Of a DNA stretch of 64,000 nt, positions 10,652 through 19,960 are shown piece by piece. The stretch comes from Kitasatospora mediocidica KCTC 9733. GTDB lineage: Bacteria > Actinomycetota > Actinomycetes > Streptomycetales > Streptomycetaceae. The notes under the pieces are model-generated. The model did not search any database. It saw only the letters and a list, made by a program, of their open reading frames with translations, and was not told where the DNA came from. Position numbers and translations under genes: made by a program. Positions within the stretch are counted from its first letter, which is position 1; the number at the start of each line of letters is the position of its first letter. Where the stretch lies: contig NZ_JQLN01000005.1 of assembly GCF_000744225.1 (NCBI RefSeq), forward strand, positions 682,001 through 746,000. The letters run 5' to 3'.

Positions 10652-10699
10652 GCGGACGGCCCCGCGGCTTCCGTGATCGGGGACCGTGGGGCCGTCCGC
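10652..10699. terminator. Bidirectional terminator between convergent genes
   Basis: A 16-bp stem with one mismatch (GCGGACGGCCCCGCGG against CCGTGGGGCCGTCCGC) and a 16-base loop, between the serine hydrolase copy 2 and the response regulator, which end facing each other. Confidence 0.65.
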
Positions 10700-10716
10700 G
10701 ACGTACCGCTGTCGCT

Positions 10717-11412
10717 TCAGCCGGCCGGGTTCGCACTCCGGGGCTCCACCAGGCCCGTCTCGTAGGCCGCGATCACCGCCTGGGCACGGTCGCGGACGCT
10801 CAGCTTGGCGAAGATGCTGGTGATGTAGTTCTTGACCGTGGAGACGCTGATGCCCATCGCCGCAGCGATCTCGGCGTTGTCGAGGCCGGTGGCCAGCAGG
10901 TGCCACACCTCGATCTCACGGGGTGTCAGTTCACCCAGGTCGGACACCGGCACCGGCGACTGCGGCAGGCGGGGCGTGGTGACGTAGGTGGAGATCAACC
11001 GGGTGAGCAGGCGCGGCGCCACCGCCGCCTCCCCGGTGTGCACGGTGCGCACGGCCGCCGAGAGCTCCTCCGGGGAGACGTCCTTGGGCAGGAACCCGGA
11101 GGCGCCGGCCCGCAGGGCAGCCACTACGTACTCGTCCATGTCGAAGGTGCTCAGCGCCAGGACCCGGCATGCGGGCAGCTCCCGCACGATCCGCTCGGTC
11201 GCCTGGACCCCGTCGAGAACCGGCATCCGGATGTCCATCACCACGACGTGCGGCCGGTGCTGGTGCGCGAGGTCGACCGCTCGCTGCCCGTCGGCCGCCT
11301 CGGCCACCACCTCGAACGCCGGGTCCGGTGCCAGGATCAGGGCCAGGCCCCGTCGCACCAGCGGCTGGTCGTCCGCGATCAGCACCCTGATCCGCTCCGG
11401 GGTCTCCGTCAT
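10717..11412 (-). CDS. NarL/LuxR-family response regulator
   Basis: A 231-residue two-component regulator. The receiver domain has the acidic pair D14-D15, phospho-acceptor D60 (VVMDIRMP), Ser88/Thr89 and K110. A LuxR-type helix-turn-helix follows (LTPREIEVWHLLATG to about residue 225). Its start overlaps the stop of the histidine kinase gene by 4 bases (ATGA), so the pair is translationally coupled. Divergence of the kinase from an MMPL transporter suggests the system controls that exporter; this is inference from position. Confidence 0.93.
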   Translation of the reverse strand: MTETPERIRVLIADDQPLVRRGLALILAPDPAFEVVAEAADGQRAVDLAHQHRPHVVVMDIRMPVLDGVQATERIVRELPACRVLALSTFDMDEYVVAALRAGASGFLPKDVSPEELSAAVRTVHTGEAAVAPRLLTRLISTYVTTPRLPQSPVPVSDLGELTPREIEVWHLLATGLDNAEIAAAMGISVSTVKNYITSIFAKLSVRDRAQAVIAAYETGLVEPRSANPAG

Positions 11413-12638
11413 GCGAGCCGGTCCTCTCCGTCGGCCGGCGCCGCCGGCAGGCTGGCCATCACCCGGAAGCCACCACCGTCGACGCCGCCGGCCACCATGC
11501 TGCCGCCCTGCAGCGCGACGCGTTCGCGCATGCCGATCAGACCGTACCCGGCGCGGCCCGCCCTCGATCCGGCCGCGCCGCCCGCCCCCGTCAGGGCTCC
11601 CACCAGGGTGTCGGCCGGGGCGGCGACGCCGTTGTCGGACACCTCGACGGTGACCCGGTCTGGGTGGTACGTCAGCTGGACCCGCGCCTCGGCCCGGCCG
11701 GCGTGCTTACGGGTGTTGGTGAGGGACTCCTGGACGATCCGGAACACCGCCAGGCCGGTGCTCGGCGGCAGCGGACGCTCCTCCCCCAGGACGGCGAACT
11801 CCGTGGGCAGACCGGCCCTGCGGGACTCCTCGACGAGCCCCCCGAGGTGCCCGACACCGGGCTGCGGCGCGGACGGCGCACCGTCCGCCTCCTCCCGCAC
11901 GTCGTCGGCGCGGAGCACGTCGAGCAGCTGGCGCATCTCGCGCAGCGCCATCCGCCCGGAGCCCTCCAGCGTGACCAAGGCGTCGCGCACCACCTCGGTG
12001 TCACCCCCGAGGTTCGCTCGGGCACCGCCGGCCATCAGCTGCATGGTGGTGATGTGGTGGGCCACGATGTCGTGCAACTCCCGTGCGATGCGGCGCCTTT
12101 CCTGCGCCACCGCGCGGTCGGCCAGCAGCCTGCGCCTGACCTCCACCTCGTGCTGCCAACGCGTCAGGACCTCGGCCGCGACGATGACCAGCACCGCAGC
12201 GAGCACATTGCCCGCCACCTCCCCCACCGGAGGGGGGAGCGGGTGCCCCGGTCCCAGCACTGGCACGCCGGCCGCCAGCAGGGCGGCCGGCGCCGCCACC
12301 CCGACGCCGCGGGAGCGGGCCACGGCGAACAGCGCGACGCACAGCGTGCAGTTGAAGTGGTGCGGCACCGGCCCGCTCAGGTTCAGTGCCAGTCCGAGGA
12401 CCAGCACACCCGCCAGCGACGCCAGCGGGTAGCGGCGCCTGGTGAGCAGCGGCATGGCCGCCAGGACGAGCAGGACCAGCGCGGCCAGGGCGATCGGCTG
12501 GCTTCCGTCCAGAGTGCCGACCGAGTAGCCGAGGAGGTCCAGGACAGCCGCCCCGACGGCCACCAACGCGTCACTGGCCGTCCAGGGCAGGCCGTCGGCT
12601 CTCGGCGATGCCGGCAGTGGGCGGTGATGCGTCGACAT
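11409..12638 (-). CDS. Membrane sensor histidine kinase (HisKA_3)
   Basis: A 409-residue kinase. Several hydrophobic helices (about residues 22-158) with almost no extracytoplasmic loops form an intramembrane-type sensor. The dimerisation/phosphotransfer helix contains His189 in RRRIARELHDIVAHH, and the HATPase domain carries the N box and a G box (GYGLIGMRERV). The ATG is preceded by AAAGGA; a longer frame upstream lacks a ribosome site. It overlaps the response regulator by 4 bases. The design resembles cell-envelope stress sensors of Gram-positive bacteria that are paired with an exporter. Confidence 0.92.
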   Translation of the reverse strand: MSTHHRPLPASPRADGLPWTASDALVAVGAAVLDLLGYSVGTLDGSQPIALAALVLLVLAAMPLLTRRRYPLASLAGVLVLGLALNLSGPVPHHFNCTLCVALFAVARSRGVGVAAPAALLAAGVPVLGPGHPLPPPVGEVAGNVLAAVLVIVAAEVLTRWQHEVEVRRRLLADRAVAQERRRIARELHDIVAHHITTMQLMAGGARANLGGDTEVVRDALVTLEGSGRMALREMRQLLDVLRADDVREEADGAPSAPQPGVGHLGGLVEESRRAGLPTEFAVLGEERPLPPSTGLAVFRIVQESLTNTRKHAGRAEARVQLTYHPDRVTVEVSDNGVAAPADTLVGALTGAGGAAGSRAGRAGYGLIGMRERVALQGGSMVAGGVDGGGFRVMASLPAAPADGEDRLA

Positions 12639-12919
12639 CCTGGTGCTGGTCCTTTCTGCGACCGGTCGACACAGGCCCTTCGCCTGCGATCCTCGGGGGG
12701 GGAATGCTTTCGCGGTCCATTCTCGCAGCGGCTCCCGGCCCCGGGCAGGCACCCCGGACCGATCCCCGACCAGGCCCCTGGTCCTGGTCAGGGCCGTGGA
12801 CCGGGCCCAGATCCTGACGGCGTTCTCCTCCTCCGCTCGGACGAGAAGGCCCGGTACGCCGTGATGGTCTGAAGACGTGCCGGAAATCGCCGGCTACAGC
12901 ACCACAGCCGGAGGACATC

Positions 12920-15166
12920 GTGATCCGTGCCCTGACCGGATTCTCCACCAGGAATCCGTGGAAGGTCATCGCCACATGGACGGTCCTGGGAATACTCCTG
13001 ACCATCCTGAGCCAGACCCTGATCTACCGGGTGACCCAGACGCAGACGGCCGACTTCCTGCCGAAGAGCTACGACTCGGCCGCCGCGATGCAGATCGCCC
13101 ACGACCACTTCGGGACGAAGCCCGACGCCAACCCGGTGACCGTCCTGGTCGCGCGGACCGACGGCCGGGCGCTGACCCCCGCCGACCGGGAGCAGATCGA
13201 CGCCGGGGCGAAGCGGCTGAGCAGCCTCAAGGTCACCATGCCCAAGCCCAAGGACGCGACACCCCTTCAGCACGACTACTCGCAGATCCCCCAGGTCAGC
13301 CCGGCCATGGCGGCACCTGACGGAACCTTCGAGCTGCTCTCCGCCAACCTCACCGGGAACTCCGCCGACCCGGGCCTGGAGAACACCTTCCGGGCGTTCC
13401 GGGACAACGCCCGAGCGGAGTTCGCCGCCCAGGGCCTGCGAACCGGCTTCACCGGCGCACTCGCCGACCAGGTCGACTCCAGCGACGACGGGAAGACCCT
13501 CGCGGCCATCGCCTCCGGCTGCATGCTCGGCCTGATCGTGCTGCTCCACGTCCTCGTGTTCCGCAGCGTCCTGGCCGCCCTGCTGCCGCTGATCTCGGTG
13601 GCTCTCATCGGCGGCGTGGCCAGCGGCGCGGTCGTGGGCACCGCACTGCTCACCGGCATCAAGATCGACTCCTCCGTGCCGGAACTCATCAGCGTGGTGC
13701 TCCTGGGTACCGGCATCGACTACTTCCTGTTCCTGATGTTCCGCTTCCGCGAGCAGCTGCGGGCCCACCCCGACCGCCACCACCGCACCACCGCCGCCGA
13801 GGTCGGTCAGAAGGTCGGCACCGCGGTCACCTCGGCCGCGCTGACCATCGTCGCCGCCTTCGTCACCCTCGGGATCGCCAGTTTCGGCCAGTTCCGGGTG
13901 CTCGGCCCGGCCATCGCGGTCTCGGTCCTGGTCATGCTGCTGGCCAGTCTCACCCTGATGCCCGCCGTGCTCGCGGCCTGCGGACGCAAACTCTTCTGGC
14001 CCTCACGCGCCCTCGAGGCCGAACCCCGCGAGGGCGCTGCGGCCCGGTTCGGCGACCTGGTGGCCCGCCGGCCGCTGACCATGGTCGTCGCCTCGCTCGC
14101 CCTCCTGGGCGCCCTGGCCGGCGGGCTGGCCGGCATCAAGATGGACTACGGCCTGGGCGGCGGCCCCCGCACCGCGTCCCAGAGCACCGCCCTCGAGATC
14201 TCCCGAGCCCTGCCCGCCGGCGTGGCCGACCCGACCAGCGTCTACGTCGAAACCAAGAACGCCGGTCCGCTCTCCCCCGGCTCGATCGACGGCCTGAGCC
14301 AGCACCTCACCAGGGTCGCCGGGGTCGGCCAGGTGGCCAAGCCGGTCCTGAGCGAGGACCGGCAGGCCGCGCGGATCGACCTGTTCCTCACCGCGGACCC
14401 GCAGTCCCAGCAGGCCCGCGACCTGGTCTCCGGCCCGATCCGCGCAGCCGTCGCCCAGAACACACCCGCCGACCTGACCGTGCACGTCGGCGGTACCCCG
14501 GCCGTCTTCGCCGACGTCTCCACCGCCGTCAGCCACGACCTCCGGCTGGTGTTCCCGGTCGCGGCGGCACTGATCGCGGTGATCCTCCTCCTGCTGCTGC
14601 GCAGCCTGCTCGCACCAGTGGTGCTGATCCTCTCCGTCGGCCTCGGCTTCGCGGCCACCCTCGGCGCGGCCGCCCTGCTGTTCCAGCACGCGATGGACAA
14701 GCCGGGCGTCAACTTCACGCTGCCGCTGGTCCTGTTCCTGTTCGTGGTCGCGCTCGGCACCGACTACAACATCCTGATCAGCGACCGGATCCGGGAGGAA
14801 ATGGAACACCCCGGGCCACCCCGCGCCGCGGTCGCGCGCGCCCTGCGGCACACCGCCCCGGCCATCGCGACGGCGGGCCTCGTCCTGGCCGGCTCCTTCG
14901 GCAGCCTCGCGGTGACCCCGCAACCCTCCACCCAGCAGATCGGCTTCGCCACCGCGCTCGGCATCCTGCTCTCCGCGTTCCTGCTGTCCATCGTGCTGGT
15001 GCCCGCCCTGGCCGCCATCCTCGGCCGAAGCCTGTGGTGGCCCGTGCGCCCCGAACGCACGGCCACCCCACCCACCGGTCGGCACCACACGGGCACACCG
15101 CGATCGCCGCAGTCGCCGCCCCGGTCCGAGTGGTCCGCGCCCCAGCACCAGGACACGTACTCCTAG
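12920..15166 (+). CDS. MMPL/RND-family membrane exporter
   Basis: A 748-residue transporter with the duplicated RND plan: helix 1 (about 17-36), a first periplasmic-type domain, a helix cluster at 185-360 containing GTGIDYFLFLMFRFREQ, helix 7 near 380, a second outer domain, and a cluster at 545-710 containing the parallel GTDYNILISDRIREE motif. The two Asp-Tyr motifs are the proton-relay signature of MMPL proteins. GTG start with GGAGG 5 bases upstream. It is divergent from the two-component system over 281 bp. Such proteins export lipids, antibiotics or pigments; the substrate is unknown. Confidence 0.9.
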   Translation: MIRALTGFSTRNPWKVIATWTVLGILLTILSQTLIYRVTQTQTADFLPKSYDSAAAMQIAHDHFGTKPDANPVTVLVARTDGRALTPADREQIDAGAKRLSSLKVTMPKPKDATPLQHDYSQIPQVSPAMAAPDGTFELLSANLTGNSADPGLENTFRAFRDNARAEFAAQGLRTGFTGALADQVDSSDDGKTLAAIASGCMLGLIVLLHVLVFRSVLAALLPLISVALIGGVASGAVVGTALLTGIKIDSSVPELISVVLLGTGIDYFLFLMFRFREQLRAHPDRHHRTTAAEVGQKVGTAVTSAALTIVAAFVTLGIASFGQFRVLGPAIAVSVLVMLLASLTLMPAVLAACGRKLFWPSRALEAEPREGAAARFGDLVARRPLTMVVASLALLGALAGGLAGIKMDYGLGGGPRTASQSTALEISRALPAGVADPTSVYVETKNAGPLSPGSIDGLSQHLTRVAGVGQVAKPVLSEDRQAARIDLFLTADPQSQQARDLVSGPIRAAVAQNTPADLTVHVGGTPAVFADVSTAVSHDLRLVFPVAAALIAVILLLLLRSLLAPVVLILSVGLGFAATLGAAALLFQHAMDKPGVNFTLPLVLFLFVVALGTDYNILISDRIREEMEHPGPPRAAVARALRHTAPAIATAGLVLAGSFGSLAVTPQPSTQQIGFATALGILLSAFLLSIVLVPALAAILGRSLWWPVRPERTATPPTGRHHTGTPRSPQSPPRSEWSAPQHQDTYS

Positions 15167-15292
15167 AGGGCCGATGAAGGTCTCGGTGTGGTCCGGGCTG
15201 CCGCCGTCAGGCGGTGGCTCGGATTTGCCAGGTGGTGGTGCCGTGGTGAAGTCCGAAGTTAGCCAGCTTGCTTCGTCGCCGTCGGGTGGGTG

Positions 15293-16234
15293 TCAGGCGG
15301 TGAACGCCGCGGCGACGGTGTCTGCGAGCTGGTTCAGGACGTCCCGTGCGAGTTGCACCGAGCCGGTGAACGAGAAGAAGGCGTGGGTGGCGCCCTTGAC
15401 CGGGAGGTGGGTGACCGGGACGCCGGCGTCGGCGAGCTTTTGCGCGTACCGGTCGCCCTGGTCCCGCAGCGGGTCGTGTTCGGCGGTGACGATGACGGCG
15501 GGAGGGAGCCCGGCGAGGTCGTCGGTGCGGGCCGGCGAGACGCGCGGGTCGGCGCCGTCGTCGGGGGTGGTGAGGTAGAGGCCCCAGAACCATTCGAGCC
15601 ATGAGCGGGTCAGCAGCGGGCCGGCCATGTTCTCGTACATCGAGGGGCTGTCGTCGAACCGGTCGACCGCCGGATACGCCAGGACCTGGAGCGCGATCCG
15701 CGGGCCGCCACGCCGTTGGGCTTCCTGCACGAGGGCGGCGGCGAGGTTGCCGCCGGCGCTCTCGCCGAACACCGCGATGTTCTGCCCGTCGCCGCCGAAG
15801 CCGGGGGCGTTGGCCGCGACCCAGGTGACGGCGGCGTAGGCGTCCTCGATCGCCGCCGGGGAGCGGTGCTCGGGGGCGAGCCGGTAGTCGACGGAGACCA
15901 CGATCGTGCCGGAGCGGTTGGCCATGATGCGGGCGATGTGGTCCTGGCTGTCCAGGTCCCCGAGGACCCATCCACCGCCGTGGAAGAAGACCGTCACGGG
16001 CAGCGGCCCGGAGCGCGACACGTCGGCGGGGGCGTAGATGCGGATCGGGACCTCGATGCCTTCGGCGGCGGCCGTGGTGTCGTGCACGCTGCCGACCGGT
16101 TCGGGGTCGCCCGCGAGGGCGGCGAGGCTGCTCGCGAAGGCACGGTTCTGGCTGACCGTCAGGCTCTCCGGTGCGGGTCCGCCTGCTTCGGCCAACTGCT
16201 GGAGCAGGGCGTCGATCTGAGGGTCGAGCGACAT
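15293..16234 (-). CDS. Alpha/beta hydrolase, hormone-sensitive-lipase (family IV) esterase
   Basis: A 313-residue esterase. The oxyanion motif HGGGWVLGD (about residue 85), the nucleophile elbow GESAGG (Ser near 161), an acid in DPLRDQG (about 256) and His in GATHAF (about 286) make a complete family IV set. N-terminal residues 1-45 form the cap helix. No signal peptide. It is divergent from a TetR gene with palindromes in the 109-bp gap, so it is likely the target of that repressor and hydrolyses a small ester inducer or a related compound. Confidence 0.9.
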   Translation of the reverse strand: MSLDPQIDALLQQLAEAGGPAPESLTVSQNRAFASSLAALAGDPEPVGSVHDTTAAAEGIEVPIRIYAPADVSRSGPLPVTVFFHGGGWVLGDLDSQDHIARIMANRSGTIVVSVDYRLAPEHRSPAAIEDAYAAVTWVAANAPGFGGDGQNIAVFGESAGGNLAAALVQEAQRRGGPRIALQVLAYPAVDRFDDSPSMYENMAGPLLTRSWLEWFWGLYLTTPDDGADPRVSPARTDDLAGLPPAVIVTAEHDPLRDQGDRYAQKLADAGVPVTHLPVKGATHAFFSFTGSVQLARDVLNQLADTVAAAFTA

Positions 16235-16270
16235 GGTGGGAACCCTTCCTGGAGGCTGCCGGAGCGGCAG

Positions 16271-16324
16271 ATTGGAATCAGCGCTCCAAGTTCTACGTCC
16301 GCCAGATCTGGAATGGCAATTCCA
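16271..16324. promoter_or_regulatory. Operator palindromes in the esterase/TetR divergent promoter
   Basis: Three nested inverted elements: TTGGA-N8-TCCAA (16272-16289), the perfect CCAGATCTGG (16302-16311), and TGGAAT-N4-ATTCCA (16309-16324). The outer octamers ATTGGAAT and ATTCCAAT are also mutual complements. The last site lies 20 bases before the TetR start, where a self-repressing TetR protein would bind. Confidence 0.55.
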
Positions 16325-16343
16325 ATCTTGCTAGAGTGCGGGC

Positions 16344-16979
16344 ATGAACGCGTCCGTAGAGGTCGAGAAGCCAGAGCGGCGTCGGCTCACCAAGCCCGGC
16401 CGGAAGACCCGCGAGCGCATCATCGAGGCCGCCGCGGACCTGATGTTCCACCACGGCGTCGGGGGCACGAGCATCCCGGACGTCCAAGCGGCGGCCGCGG
16501 TCAGCGCGTCGCAGATCTACCACTACTTCGGCGACAAGCGGGGCCTGGTCCTGGCCGTGGTGGACTTCCAGACCGACACCAAACTCGACCAGCAGCGCCC
16601 CCTGCTGGACAACCTGGACAGCATCGACGCGCTGCGGGCCTGGTGCGACACGGCGGCCGACCGGCAGGACGCCATGGGGTGCGTGGGCGGCTGCGAGATC
16701 GGATCGCTCGCCAGCGAACTCGCCGAGACCGACCCCTCGGCCCGCACCGACCTCGCCGTTTCCTTCGACCGATGGGAACTGCCCATCAGGTCGGGCCTCG
16801 CCCGCATGCAGGCTCGCGGCGAGCTGAGCGAGCGCGCCGACGTCGCCGCGCTGGCCACCGCCCTGCTGGCCGCCATCCAGGGCGGCATGCTGCTGTCGCA
16901 GGTCCGCCGGTCGACCACCGCGTACCGGCATGCCGTATCGGCGGTGATCGACCACATCGAGAGCTACGTCATCGCGTAA
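16344..16979 (+). CDS. TetR-family transcriptional repressor
   Basis: A 211-residue regulator. The HTH lies at about residues 25-68 (RERIIEAAADLMFHHG, then SQIYHYFGDKRGLVLAVV), followed by a C-terminal ligand domain of the TetR_C type with a conserved GCVGGCEIGSLASEL block and MLLSQVRRS near the end, typical of streptomycete regulators of redox or hydrolase genes. Divergent from the esterase; candidate operators overlap both promoters. Confidence 0.92.
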   Translation: MNASVEVEKPERRRLTKPGRKTRERIIEAAADLMFHHGVGGTSIPDVQAAAAVSASQIYHYFGDKRGLVLAVVDFQTDTKLDQQRPLLDNLDSIDALRAWCDTAADRQDAMGCVGGCEIGSLASELAETDPSARTDLAVSFDRWELPIRSGLARMQARGELSERADVAALATALLAAIQGGMLLSQVRRSTTAYRHAVSAVIDHIESYVIA

Positions 16980-17047
16980 CCGCGGCGGACCTGGCCGGCA
17001 GCGCCACCACCCTGCGGGTCCGTCCGGGGCGGTGTGCTGAGTGGTGA

Positions 17048-17659
17048 TCAGCGGGCGACCGAGATCGCGAAGGGGGTGAAGCCGCTGGAGCGGATCACGT
17101 GGGGGACGAAGAGGATCGCGGCTTCTGTTGCGCGGGCGGTCTGGATTCCGCCGAGGTCGGCGATCCACTCGGTGCGCCAGCCGAGGCCGGTGAGCAGTTC
17201 GCGGACGGTCTGCTTGGCCTGCGGGTCCTCGCCGGAGAGGAACGCGGTCGGCGGCTGGGTGAGCGTGGCCGGTGCGGTCATCACCGGGAAGAGCATGGTG
17301 TTGAGCGTCTTGACGACACGGGTGTCGGGCAGGGCCTCCTGGAGCCGTTCGGCGAGGCTGGAGCCGGGGTAGAGCAGGTCGGCGGGCAGTCCGTCCGGTC
17401 CGTCGGTGGTGGCGTTGGAGACGTCGACGAGGATCTTGCCCCGGAGTTCGGCGCGCAGGGCGGTGAGACGTTCCAGTGAGCCGGCGCCCGGGGTGGCGTT
17501 GATGACGATCCGGGCGCTGCGGGCGGCGTGGGCGGCGGCGCCCGGCGTGCGGTCCGCGACGGTCACCTGATGTCCCGCCCGGGCAAGGGCGGTGGCGAGG
17601 TTGCCGCCGACGCGGCCGTTTCCGAGGACGGCGATGTCGAGTACGGCGATGTCGTTCAT
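17048..17659 (-). CDS. NADPH-dependent F420 reductase-like oxidoreductase
   Basis: A 203-residue Rossmann protein. The GNGRVGGNLA dinucleotide motif starts at residue 13, with the following strand ending VADR, as in the F420_oxidored family. INATPGAG and VDVSNAT complete the fold, and the C-terminal half is the helical dimerisation part (KTLNTMLFPVMTAP). The length equals that of the family. AGAGGAA precedes the ATG by 8 bases. F420 or NADP as cofactor is inferred from the family. It lies downstream of the inositol-phosphatase-like gene on the same strand and is possibly co-transcribed. Confidence 0.82.
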   Translation of the reverse strand: MNDIAVLDIAVLGNGRVGGNLATALARAGHQVTVADRTPGAAAHAARSARIVINATPGAGSLERLTALRAELRGKILVDVSNATTDGPDGLPADLLYPGSSLAERLQEALPDTRVVKTLNTMLFPVMTAPATLTQPPTAFLSGEDPQAKQTVRELLTGLGWRTEWIADLGGIQTARATEAAILFVPHVIRSSGFTPFAISVAR

Positions 17660-17738
17660 GGGATTCGTTCCTCTGGGGGGTTCTGGTGGGGGGGTTCTGG
17701 CGGGGGGAGGTTCTGGCGGGGGAGGTTCTGATGGGGTG

Positions 17739-18557
17739 TCAGCGCGAGAGGGTCGAGGCGGCTTCGGTGTGGATGCCGGGTGCGGCGGCCAGGAAGCTGC
17801 TGCTCTGCGGGGTCCAGGGCAGGCCCTGGGCGTCGGAGATCCGTCCGCCGGCCTCGGTGACGAGCAGGGCGCCGGGGAGCAGATCGGCGCGGGCGCCGGC
17901 GAACTGCCAGAAGGCGTCGGTCTTGCCGGCGGCGACGTTCACCAGGTGCAGGGTGGCGGGTACGGCGGTGCGTACGACGAGCGCGTCGCGGAGCATCGCG
18001 GTGATCGAGGAGCCGACGCGTCGCACCACCGTCTCGTCCTCGTCCGGGCGGGCCTGGCTGGTGGCCACGATGCTCAGGCCGAGGTCGGCGGTGTGGGAGA
18101 CGTGCAGCGGGCGGCCGTCGAGGTGGGCGCCCGCGCCGGTGAGCGCGGTGTAGGTCTCGCCGGTCAGCGGCAGGTGGACGGCGGTGAGGACGGGCTGGTT
18201 GTCGCGCACGAGGGTGGCGGTGACCGCCCATTCCGGCAGCGCGTGCAGGTGGTTGACGTTGCCTTCGACCGGGTCCACGACCCACCACTCGCCGGCCGGC
18301 AGCGCGCCGCCGTCGAGCTCGTCCTCCACCCAACCGGCCTGCGGGCGCAGCTCCGTGAGGGCGGGGCGCAGGATGGCCAGGGCCGTGTCGTCGTTGGCGG
18401 CGAGCGCCCGCATCAGCTCCTCGCGGGTCCGGTAGGGGGTCACCTCGCCGAAGCGCTCGCGCAGCGCCGAGCCCGCCGCGCGTACGGCGATCACGGTCCG
18501 CGTCAGCAGGTCGGCGTCGGAGACCGCAGCATCGGTGGTCTGGAGCGTTTCGGACAT
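17739..18557 (-). CDS. Inositol-monophosphatase-like protein with altered metal motifs
   Basis: A 272-residue protein with the overall IMPase fold: VVDPVEGNVNHLH (about residue 93) in place of WVIDPIDGTxNF, and a later GRADLLPGALLVTEAGG block matching the second metal motif. In canonical enzymes the first motif supplies metal-binding Asp residues; here the second Asp is Glu and Gly-Thr is Gly-Asn, and the upstream EE motif reads VEDELDG. GGGAG lies 7 bases before the ATG; a longer frame is unsupported. It is divergent from a LysR gene, which is probably its regulator. Activity on inositol phosphates is doubtful. Confidence 0.75.
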   Translation of the reverse strand: MSETLQTTDAAVSDADLLTRTVIAVRAAGSALRERFGEVTPYRTREELMRALAANDDTALAILRPALTELRPQAGWVEDELDGGALPAGEWWVVDPVEGNVNHLHALPEWAVTATLVRDNQPVLTAVHLPLTGETYTALTGAGAHLDGRPLHVSHTADLGLSIVATSQARPDEDETVVRRVGSSITAMLRDALVVRTAVPATLHLVNVAAGKTDAFWQFAGARADLLPGALLVTEAGGRISDAQGLPWTPQSSSFLAAAPGIHTEAASTLSR

Positions 18558-18687
18558 GGTGGTACTCCCATCTGAGCAAAAGGGGGTCTTGCGGGGGGAG
18601 TTCGTGTTCTCCTGCGCCCGCTCTCGAAGATTAGAAGGCAGGCCGATTAACCTCAAGTGCATGTCAGGCACGGCTAGGATGATTCTC

Positions 18688-19593
18688 ATGCAACTGGATT
18701 TGAACTTGCTCGCAGCGCTCGACGCGCTGCTGGAGGAGGGCAGCGTGGCCGGTGCGGCTGCGCGCCTGCACGTCACCGCCCCCGCGATGAGCCGGAGTCT
18801 GGGCCGGATCCGGCACACGACCGGGGACCAGATCCTGGTACGCACCGGCCGCACCATGACGCCGACGCCTTATGCGATCGCCGTCCGGGAACAGGTGCAC
18901 GCGCTGCTGCACCAGGTCCAGGGGGTGTTGGCACCGAGCCGTGAACTCGATCTGGCGACGCTGGAGCGTACCTTCACGCTCCGCTGGCACGACTCCCTGG
19001 TCGCCCTGAGCGGCCCCGCACTGCTCGCGGCCGTGCGCGCACAGGCACCGGGGGTGCGACTGCGCTTCGTCGCGGAATCGAGCACCGACACCCCCGAGTT
19101 GCGGCGCGGTGAGGTCGACCTGGAGGCGAACGCCAACCGTCCCAGCGCACCGGACATCCGCGCCGAGAACGTGGGCGAGAGTCGCCTCGTCATCGCCGTG
19201 CGGCCGGAGCACCCGTTCACCCGCGCCGAAGCCGTCACCGCAGAGCAGTACGCCGCCGCCGAGCACGTCACCGTCTCGCGACGCGGAAACCTCAGCAACC
19301 CCCTCGATGACGCCCTCGCCCGCCTCGGCCTCACCCGCCGCGTGGTCGCGACCGCGCCCACCGAAGCGGCCGCGCTGGCGTTCGCACGCGAGTCCGACCT
19401 GGTGATCAGCGTCCCCGAAGCCACCACGCGCTCCGCAGTGACCGACCTCGGCCTGGTCGTGCTCCCCCTGCCGCTGCAACTGCCTTCTGCGCCCATTTAC
19501 CTGTCGTGGCATCAGCGCTACGACACCGACCACGCCCACACCTGGCTGCGCGGACTGGCCCGAACCGCGTTGACCGTGCGCGGCGCCTCGTAG
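18688..19593 (+). CDS. LysR-family transcriptional regulator
   Basis: A 301-residue LTTR. The winged HTH occupies residues 1-60 (QLDLNLLAALDALLEEGSV, then VTAPAMSRSLGRIR), with a periplasmic-binding-type effector domain after residue 90. AGGAT is 8 bases before the ATG chosen, and the sequence begins exactly where LTTRs usually begin. Divergent from the inositol-phosphatase-like gene across 130 bp, the standard LysR arrangement. Confidence 0.9.
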   Translation: MQLDLNLLAALDALLEEGSVAGAAARLHVTAPAMSRSLGRIRHTTGDQILVRTGRTMTPTPYAIAVREQVHALLHQVQGVLAPSRELDLATLERTFTLRWHDSLVALSGPALLAAVRAQAPGVRLRFVAESSTDTPELRRGEVDLEANANRPSAPDIRAENVGESRLVIAVRPEHPFTRAEAVTAEQYAAAEHVTVSRRGNLSNPLDDALARLGLTRRVVATAPTEAAALAFARESDLVISVPEATTRSAVTDLGLVVLPLPLQLPSAPIYLSWHQRYDTDHAHTWLRGLARTALTVRGAS

Positions 19594-19689
19594 CCGGCTA
19601 CCCCGCGCGCACGGGCGCAGCCGCCGGGCCGGGGCGAGTGCCACCACCTGGGCCATCAGCACCTGCTGTTGGACGATGGGTAGTGCCGC

Positions 19690-19960
19690 CGGGTGACGAT
19701 CATTCCGGACGGGCTGGTCGTCGTCGGCGACGCGTTGTGCTCGGTGAGCCCAGTCAACGCGCAGGGCCTGACGGTGGCGGCACTGGAGGCCCGCACGGTG
19801 CACGACACGCTCGCGGCCGGCCGGCGCGACGTCGCCGCGGACTACTTCGCCCGGGCGACGCGCATCCTGACCGCGCCGTGGGGGATGGCCGACGAGCCGG
19901 GACAACCCGCGAACCGGACGCAGAAGGTGCAGGGCGCCGCGATGAGCCGGCTGATGGCCG
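19690..19960 (+). pseudogene. C-terminal remnant of a FAD-dependent monooxygenase
   Basis: The frame PDGLVVVGDALCSVSPVNAQG and the following TVAALEA, YFARATRI and APWGMA match the FAD-ribityl GD motif and tail of aromatic-type flavin monooxygenases. The whole N-terminal FAD domain is missing, and there is no start signal. Codon use decays after about 19960. It is a relic, lying between LysR and the kinase. Confidence 0.6.
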
